From Phialocephala subalpina (Eukaryota > Ascomycota > Leotiomycetes > Helotiales > Mollisiaceae), in NCBI GenBank assembly GCA_900073065.1, contig FJOG01000001.1:2264439-2328438 (forward strand): a stretch of 64,000 nt of DNA, read 5' to 3'. The number at the start of each line of letters is the position of its first letter. Position 1 is the stretch's first letter. The notes beneath the pieces are model-generated. The model saw nothing but the letters and a program-made list of their open reading frames with translations, did not search any database and had not been told where the DNA came from. The translations under genes were made by a program, and so were the position numbers. Positions 56,794-64,000 of this stretch are shown piece after piece.

Positions 56794-59629
56794 CGTGTGC
56801 TAGAGAGCCACATTATTGACGTGTCATTAACGTGTCTTCACTTCTGATTTTGGCACTTGCTGTTTGGTTGTCGTTCGTTTGCCGAGGTGTCGATCTCACC
56901 GCTCTTTCTTTGTCAGTGTGGGAATATTTGCTTGGTGTATGGAGTACTCATCTGTGTGTGTTCAGTCATTGAGCTTCTGCAATAAGAATTGGGGTAGAAA
57001 AAAGTGCGTGCATTGGGTGGTCGCAGTATTGGGCAATATATAGTATGATGGGATTTGGAGTTGAGTTGGCGTTTAGACTGTTGAGATAGTGGATTTTGTG
57101 GGTCGGCGTTTGATGGTTTGATGGGTTGAGAATTGATGGGAATTGAGTTTTCGTGGGTTGCGTTTAGAATGTTGAGATAGTGGAGAGGGTATGGAGGATA
57201 TTGTGGGTTGGCGTTATTGGTGTTGCATTTGCTAATGATGGGTTATACTCTTCTGATGTTTGGAAGTGTTAGCGGGAGTTGTTTTCGGCTTGGTGTTCGT
57301 GGCCTGTGGGCATTGATGGCGTTGATTGAGCTGCTGGGAGAAAATTGGCTTGGACTGAAGTATGAATCCATGGACAGGAGGGCTACTGACTGGGTTAAGA
57401 CATTGCGAGTATAACTTCTTGCTCTGCGAGCTTATATCGGTTAGCTGCCGGTAGATAGATAATTGCAAACATTCGTTGCTGCATCTGTCTGTCTGGAATT
57501 GTTTGTGAAGTATGGTTGCTGTCGCAAGAGACATTGTCGTCGTTCTCTTAGCTTCATGCGTCAGTGCCTCGATGCCTCGACACTAAGCATCCTCGCAAGC
57601 ACCCCTTTCTCTTCTTTCTTGCTTCTCGGTACGTGATTGTCTCCAGATGAATGTGTCAGGACGTGTCTAGTGGCAGATTTGAGAGCAGACAATGGCTTCG
57701 GTGGTCGCTGACGCTCGGTAGAGCTTCTGGTCATAGCCCCATTCCCCTTTCCAGGCCTTCCTTCTCGCTTTGTTTTAGCGCGTTTGTCTATAAACAGTCA
57801 CATATGTTCGGAAGGTGACAGCTTTGATAGTTTCGAGCATATTTGCTTGAATGAAAAGGTGGGTGTGAAAGGTTGTTTGCGAATGAAGGAGATGTGATGG
57901 AAGATACCGGCGGTGCGGTGATATTGTTCTTAGCTTGATGCGTTGGTGCCTCGATGCCTCGAGTGTTTGATATTGTATGTCCTCGCAAGTGCGACGGACA
58001 AAGTGGCCATTGTCCGTGATATCCTTGGGATGGACATTTTGGTCGGTAGGTTTGAGAGCAGTTATGTGTTTTGATAGTCCCTGACGCTTGGTAGAGCTCC
58101 TGCCCCTTTCCTCCTCGCTTCTGGTCATGCAACTTCCTTTCGAACATATGTCAGACCCACTACCAGAGGACGACGGGTTCAATAATGTACGCGATTGAGA
58201 GGGTGATGTGCTCGAACTGATTAAGAGGCATGAATGTCTTGAAATAACGTTCGTGTCGTTTGGCAGAGCTGAGAATGGGTAACTACGTTCATCATTCGGT
58301 AGAGCCTTTTCCCCATTTTTTCTCGCTTCTTGTTACAGATGTGACTGGTTTGAAAGGTCGTGAAGGCCAGTAGAGTTGAAGGGCGGCAGCTTCGATCCAT
58401 GATTCTTTCCATGATCGAGATACGTGGGAAAAGTCAAAGTTTTGCCTGGAGCTAGTCATTGCAGCGCGTAGAGACCGGAGCGGCAGTTTCGTTAAAGATG
58501 ACTACCAGACTGCTTTCTGGACTCTATGAAGCTCAGGAGCCGTTAATAAAGGAGTTAGAGTGCAATGGCGCAATGGCGCCTTTGAAATAGTTTCTGGGTG
58601 GACGATTCGGTATTGGGAAGGGAGAGAGGCATTAACGGATGATGGTAGATAGAGGGATTGAGCTTGCTCTTACTTTTCTCTAGCCGAGAGTAGATAGATA
58701 TTGGAGGTGTTTCCAGGTCTGGCGGAGTCTTTGAAACAGTTTTAGGGTGATGGGTGATATGTAAAAGCTAGATTTTGAGAAGTGATTCAAGGGCATGGAC
58801 GTAGGACGGCAGGTAGGGGAGGTGTTTGACTCTGGTGAAGAAGAGTCTTAGACATCACAGGAAGCTCAGCAACAGGACGAGATGCTGAGTGGTAGGGCGA
58901 GGATGGGTTGTCTTGCTGGAAGTCTGTTTGGGTCACTGTCCTGCATTGTACTCTTTCCTCTCGCTTGATTTGTTTGTCTGCAGCTTGTTCTGAAGCTGGC
59001 ATTTGAACTGCTAGTACCATGTGAGATTTCATAGAATTGACAAAGGCATGTGAACACAATGAAAGGCAGAGATAGTCAGATGATGATCAGGCTCTAACAG
59101 AATTGATGGGTTGGAAATAGAGGGTCGGCAATACAATACGTGGAGAGAAGTACGCAAATGAACGGCTAGAATAGCAGCCTTCAAAGAGTTTCTCTTTGTG
59201 CCTTGAGCTAGGGAGTTTAAAGAGTTTAAGCAATAGGTATGAATTCGATGGGCTAGAAAGACGCATGCTTCAAATGACAGAAGAGAAAATTCGCACAAGT
59301 ATAGAGGTTTACCATTACGAAAGGGGTTATACTCTGGCATTATCGGCTGTTGCTCCATGTCTATATTGACACAAAACATCCATCAATTCAATTCTCTCTC
59401 CTCTCCTCCACTACCTCGCTCTCATCTCTCCTCACCTCCTAACCTTATGCCATTCTGTCCGAAGCCAGATATACGTGGTATCGAATCCCACACCTCGAAA
59501 ACCTCAGCACTCGAAGGTTGATATAATAACAGTCAAAAACGCCGTTCGCCATCCCGTCTTCCTTTCGATCCGGTCTTACGTATGTGTAGCAGTACAATCC
59601 ATACCTTCAGATAGAGTTAATTGGTTGCG
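56794..59629. other. Long intergenic stretch with diverged repeats
   Basis: 2.8 kb with no supportable gene. It has G/T-rich sequence (TTGTGGGTTGGCG-like stretches, 57080-57240), the diverged repeat listed separately at 57541-58135, and a run of short ORFs without a domain. Confidence 0.5.
57541..58135. repeat. Diverged direct repeat, period about 385 bp
   Basis: Copy 1 (from 57541) and copy 2 (from about 57925) share GTTCT(C)TTAGCTT.ATGCG, GTGCCTCGATGCCTCGA, CCTCGCAAG, TTTGAGAGCAG, CTGACGCT.GGTAGAGCT and CTTCTGGTCAT in the same order, with unrelated spacers. A weaker third echo (GGTAGAGCC...CCCCATTTTTTCTCGCTTC) occurs near 58295. This looks like an old segmental duplication or decayed element. 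Confidence 0.55.
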
Positions 59630-60218
59630 TTACGAGATTCTGATGGCGCCTCGGCGGTTCTCGCGGTAGTGGAGGTAGGCTTGAAATCCGCAGCCGACTA
59701 GGAATATCTGTTGAGAAAAAGATGTTAGTTAATGAATACTTCTGGTAGTTTCTTTGACATGATTGCTGTGCTGTTCTCCCTCTAGCTTGGAGTCGGATGT
59801 CTCGGTACTGCTTGAAGCAATTCTCCAAGGTATTCGTGCAGGTTTGAAGAGAGTGGCATCCCAAGCCACTCCATCGTATCCAGGCAGAAAACGGTCGCAG
59901 AGTAATCGAACTTGGGTGACGTACAGCATATACAACAACAGCAGAGAAGACAGTAGCAGCCACCGCAAGAGGATGTTCCGGATCATCCATGCTACCCGTC
60001 ATCGAATGGTGATTGCTTTGGAACAAGGCACCGATAACCGAAAGGATTACTATGGCGAAGACGCTGACAACGATGCTATGGATCCATCCATTAGCTTTTG
60101 TTCTTTCCCTTCCTCTTCCCCATCCTCTTGCTGGTGCTGTTGCAGAAGCTTAGAGGGTGGTGATAGGCGGGAAGACATACCAGGACCACGCCTGCATTAC
60201 TCCTACGACGGGCTTCAT
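59630..60218 (-). CDS. V-type ATPase subunit f (yeast YPR170W-B / RNASEK-like)
   Basis: A small hydrophobic subunit of the membrane Vo sector of the vacuolar H+-ATPase. Exons are 60218-60181, 60075-59925 and 59707-59630; introns are 105 and 217 bp, and the protein has 88 residues. The assembled protein begins MKPVVGVMQAWSC and continues IVVSVFAIVILSVIGALF, the loop NHHSMTGSMDDPEHP, a second helix AVAATVFSAVVVYA|IFLVGCGFQAYLH and a short basic tail RENRRGAIRIS. This layout, two helices joined by a loop ending in Asp-Pro-Glu, is that of the yeast protein. The gene is easily missed because no exon exceeds 151 bases. The 217-bp intron contains the inverted repeat GAGTGGC...GCCACTC. Both splice joins are in frame. 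Confidence 0.85.
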
Positions 60219-63200
60219 GATTGCGGTTTTGCTGGAGGAATGGAGCGAGCGGAAGTTGGAGATAGAATTGGAGATCTGCGAAGAGGTTGTTGAGCTTCTG
60301 GTGGTGAGCTGAGGAGGCTGAAAGGTGGTGGTGAGGTTGTGCCGGGATGGTACAGATGCCTGCGCTAGTGACGAGTTGATGTTCGAGAGCTTGAGTGGAC
60401 TTGAATCTCAGGCATAAGTGAGGCTGCAACTTTTATCTTGGCATTTTCATGAAATCCCTGAATCTTCAGATCTCATTCATTTCTCATGTTCATCTTTGAA
60501 ATATTCTATATCAAGTCGGGAAGATGAAGGCATTTGCAAGCGTTCGATGAAGATTGATGATGCCCGCCTACTTTAGAGGAATTAGGCTGCAACTTTTTCA
60601 TGTTTTGGCATTTCATACGGGTCTTTGGACTGTCTGAGTCTCATTCAATCATCCTTTTCATTTTGGACATCTTATTCCAGGACGATAATATGAAGCAAAA
60701 TTAGTTGCTTGATAAAGACTCATGATATTCATCTTGCCCTATGATGTGCGTGTGCTTTACGCCTGCCCTGGAATGAGCTGTACTTTTGTTCGAAACGTCT
60801 TCTCAGAATTTCGCATTTTCATCGCAGGCCTCCTGTCAAATTATCTCTTTAACATGTGTGCTGATTGAATCATTTCTGGGTGTATGAGTTGAGCCTTATC
60901 CCTTCATGAGGTTGCAGCTGAGATGTTGAGTTGGATCGCACATTTCAAGGCGGGGGATCACAACGCCAAGAGAATCCTCTGGAGTTCAAATGAGTTTCCA
61001 TCCATGCGGGGATTTCGTTCTTCCAATTATTTTTCTGTTTCATGCAAGTGTTCTACGCTGATGTCAGATTTCGTTTCAACTTTTCTCTGGTCCTGGTTTG
61101 ATATGGATATCCTGGTCAGAGTCGATCTTCATCTTGGGAAATCTTGAATCACTATGTCTTCAAAGTACCTTTGAAAGGTTCATATTTCATTCATATATTT
61201 TAGTGTCGATCAAGAAGGGTGTTTGGATAATATGGTTTTCATTTCCAGGTTCCCTGTAAAATAAAGATGAGGCTATGTTGGCAGCGTGCCTCTTCAGATT
61301 GATTCTTCGTTAGTGCTGAATCTGCATTTGGTAGGAAGCCGACTTGATCGCACCTGAAGAGTTTTGCTACGTTAAAATGTCATCCTACCAAATCAAACAC
61401 AGGCCACTACATCCTCCTCCTTCCCTCCCATCAGCCCTACATCTCTTGGCACACATGGTGCTTCAGGGTCACATCTCGCATCATCACCTCCTCTCCGGCT
61501 AGACATGTCCCACTCCTCTCTGATATCTAGTAGACTAGGTTCCTACTCCAAAAGCTCCATATCAGATTAAACAAGCTTTGAGATCTTTATGCGCAACCGG
61601 ATTGCGTGTATAGAGTAAGGGTTGACAGACAGCTTGTCTGACGCTCAATGGGGAATCGACGGCGATCAGACAGAAGCTGTCAATTTGTTCCGAAATCTGC
61701 ACCAGGGAGGAAAGACAGGCATTGGGAAGCGGAGAGCTCGGGTATCGCTAGTCATGATCTTTGGGTTGTGAAACTAGGGGTACGGATTCTTTGGGAACCG
61801 AGGGACACACTCTCCTTCAACTTTTCGGCTGGTGAGAATCCGGAACTCACTCACTCATGATTAATGATTCTTAGAGGAGGGAGTTGTGGATGCACACGTC
61901 AAAATTTGCTTGCTTGTGATTGGGATACCTAACATCGCTAGGCAATTCAATTGCGGCAATATATTTATATCACAATCTTTAAATACTCCAACTGGCCAGA
62001 ATTGTGACCTCGCTTGTCGGTCTCTGTTGGCGGCAAACATTTAGGTCTAACGAGAGTACGGCGTGAAACAACTCGATCGGATCCGGCAAGTAAAGACCTC
62101 AAAATGGGCATCCTGGCGGCAATCTTGGAAGAATGGGGAATTTGTGATGTTGGAGAGGAGGTACTTCGCTGGTCAGCTGTGATCAGAGCGTCTATTTGTA
62201 ACAGGCATCCCCGGTTGAATTTCTCTGTGATTCTCACCAAGGTACGCTTGGGTGTTCAGGGGTTTGCTATGATATGAATGGACGAGGTCGGGCAATGGAC
62301 AGGGTCCCCGGCTCCTTTAAAAAAGCTTGGTATTGCTAGGGTCTACAGGCCAAGCAACGTCAACTCTTCGCATTCAGCCGTGAAGACATTGATTGCCATG
62401 CACTCTGCCTTGAGCCTTTAAACCTTGAATTTTATTCCGAATCGCGTTGTATCGAGAAGGGAACCCCATGCCAAGAGGACAGATGTTCAGCTGGGAGATG
62501 GGAAGGCACCAGCCCAGCAGAGACAGCGCTTGCGCGGTCAGCAACACAGCAGAAAGTCCCATACCGTTCGTTCTCGCTCGTGTTCTGGTCGATGAAACAT
62601 CAAACAAAGATAAGATCGTGTGCAGGGACAGGACCGGACCCTGGCCTCGCATCGGTCGAAACATCCATCGACATCCTTGCCAGAGCGGGAGGGCCTTCAT
62701 TCCGAATATTGTCAGATCCGTGGCTGCCATCCAACGCCTTGGGTTGGTCACTCTCACACCGAGAGCAACGCGGTTGGACGGCGCCTTTTCCTTTCAATGA
62801 GGGAGAGACCTCGAAGGGAGGCGCAGCCAGTGTTGCATGGGTTCCTGCATCTTACCGGTAGGTGGTGGGCTGCAGATTCGGAGAGTTGCACAGGTAGGGT
62901 TGTTTGTCCATCCATGACCATGGTTCATATATTCAAATATAATGACGCTGTTGCGCAGATGCTAAAGTGAATTTTGTTTATCTGAGTTCTAGGACCCCCA
63001 ACTTCAATTCGCCTAGTCAAGTTTGTTTAATCACCAACCTCTTCCCCTCTTAATCTGGAACAGTCACTCCAACATTCGTTTGGTAGAACACTTCTTTAAA
63101 AGGGACCCCATCCTTCCTCTCTGAGTTCCACATCTCGCTCATACTTTCTCGTCGTCCTGAACAGGTAACTACCTTCATGCTTTCCTCATGTCTTGGCACA

Positions 63201-63232
63201 CGTGGCTAATATTCATTCAGCCATATCATAAG
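60219..63232. other. Long intergenic stretch
   Basis: 3 kb. The left end is the V-ATPase f promoter and the right end, from about 63000, the SOD promoter and leader (a CTTTAAAAGGG element near 63094 and a C/T-rich leader). ORFs at 61648, 61965 and 62374-62970 on both strands overlap and show no family content. A two-copy repeat is listed separately. Confidence 0.5.
60421..60695. repeat. Two-copy diverged direct repeat, offset about 163 bp
   Basis: AGGCTGCAACTTTT begins each copy (60421 and 60584), followed by TTGGCATTTCAT-like, CTCATTCA and CATCTT segments, and each ends in ATATGAAG/AGATGAAG. Similarity is moderate but collinear. Confidence 0.55.
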
Positions 63233-64000
63233 ATGAACACCACGAATATCGACATCAAGATGTATCTCTTCAGTATCCTCGCGGTCTTTTTGACTGTCTT
63301 CTCCTCTCTCGTCACCGCGCAAACCACCACCGAGCCCATCACCGGTATTCGAGGCAACGCGTCCATCGTCGAGAACAACCCGCCAGGAGTGGTCTACACT
63401 GCTACACTTCCCACCACCGAGTTCAACAACCCCACCGATCCTCGTGGTAATATCAAAGGCTCTGTCTCCGCCGTAGCAGCCTCCAACGGTATCGGCGTCG
63501 ACTTCAAAGTCAGCTTCGAGAATCTACCTACTGGCGGTGGTCCATTCCGTACGTTCTTCCACACCATCAAACCTCAAGCACATCTCCCCGCCTTTCCCTC
63601 TACACATATTCTGTGACTCACTCCCAAACCATTCACTAACCAAATCCACGCAGTCTACCACATCCACGCAGCCCCAGTATCAGCCGACGGAAACTGCACC
63701 AACACCCTCGGCCATCTCGACCCCTACATCCGCGGCGAGACACCAGCCTGCAATGCTACACTCCCACAAACATGTCAAGTAGGCGACCTCTCCGGTAAAC
63801 ACGGCAAGATCGAGGCCGATCCCTTCGTCGCTACCTACCATGACGATTTCGCCTCGACTGTTTCTGGCATTGGCGCTTTCTTTGGAAATCGATCGATCAC
63901 TGTTCATTTCGCCAATACGACTAGGATTACTTGTGCAAATTTCACGTTGAGCGCGGGCAATGTGACGATTGGTGGAGGCTCAGGCTCAAATGCGAGCGCG
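63233..64000 (+). CDS. Secreted Cu/Zn superoxide dismutase-like protein, 3' truncated by window edge
   Basis: Converts superoxide to hydrogen peroxide outside the cell or at the wall. Exons are 63233-63548 and 63654-64000 (continuing); the intron is 105 bp (GTACGT...CCACGCAG) and splicing gives GGPF|LYHIHAAPVS. Two starts are possible: 63233 (MNTTNIDIK) and 63260. The latter gives a cleaner signal peptide, MYLFSILAVFLTVFSSLVTA. Copper/zinc ligands are recognisable in YHIHAAPV, LGHLDPY and GKHGKIEADPF. Cysteines in ADGNCTN, CNATLPQTC and ITCANF fit the disulphides of fungal extracellular SODs. The frame is open at the last base with a Gly/Ser/Asn-rich start of tail, as in GPI-anchored SODs, so a GPI signal may follow outside the window. 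Confidence 0.85.

Noticed and set aside
57775..58182. Minus-strand ORFs of 119-135 codons
   Set aside because: They lie in a diverged direct-repeat region and have no family resemblance.
62374..62970. Overlapping ORFs on both strands of 62.4-63.0 kb
   Set aside because: Balanced base composition keeps several frames open; none has a domain or plausible exon structure.
1..64000. tRNA, rRNA, CRISPR arrays, plasmid origins
   Set aside because: No tRNA-like T-loop/cloverleaf, no rRNA, and no regularly spaced repeats with unique spacers were seen; CRISPR is not expected in a fungal nucleus.

Overview
The window is nuclear DNA of a filamentous ascomycete (Pezizomycotina). Genes are dense, carry many 44-60 bp introns with CTAAC/CTGAC-type branch sites, and belong to typical fungal families: ECM29, membrane-anchored UMP kinase, eIF3m, CYP504, cytochrome b2-type lactate dehydrogenase, PTH11/rhodopsin-like 7TM and SUR7-like membrane proteins. 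Family content looks closest to Leotiomycetes; that placement is inference.

Layout. (1) 0-8 kb is a housekeeping block: ECM29 (entering from the left), UMP/CMP kinase, and eIF3m on the other strand. (2) 9-30 kb is an accessory catabolic block, mostly minus strand. It holds a phenol-hydroxylase-like FAD monooxygenase, a dihydropyrimidinase/hydantoinase, a secreted six-hairpin glycosidase, a hemerythrin-like protein, a CYP504 P450, an M20 N-carbamoyl amidohydrolase and an arylamine N-acetyltransferase. Two broken genes are interleaved: a 'WW'-type multi-TM membrane protein with four stops, and a pisatin-demethylase-like P450. The dihydropyrimidinase and carbamoylase catalyse consecutive ring-opening and decarbamoylation steps. 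(3) 31-36 kb: a secreted Cys-rich PAN-like protein, L-lactate dehydrogenase and a SUR7-like membrane protein. (4) 37-49 kb: a B-box-like disordered protein with a long leader, a SAM methyltransferase, a Myb/SANT-like protein and a 7TM rhodopsin-like protein. (5) 51-64 kb: a secreted Ala-rich protein, a MOSC-less Moco-sulfurase-like protein, the tiny V-ATPase subunit f gene and a secreted Cu/Zn SOD running off the right edge, separated by long sparse intergenic stretches.

The main hidden signal is in introns. Four introns longer than the local norm fall into two sequence families, although their host genes are unrelated. Family 1 is in the glycosidase and the rhodopsin-like gene; family 2 is in the methyltransferase and the same rhodopsin-like gene. 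Each family keeps an internal inverted repeat, and family 1 shows a compensatory change in its stem. This is the signature of introner-like elements, i.e. introns that multiply. A 418-N assembly gap also lies wholly inside an intron, so it does not remove coding sequence from the monooxygenase.

All exon joins were worked out by hand from splice-site consensus, reading frame and family recognition; no database search was possible.
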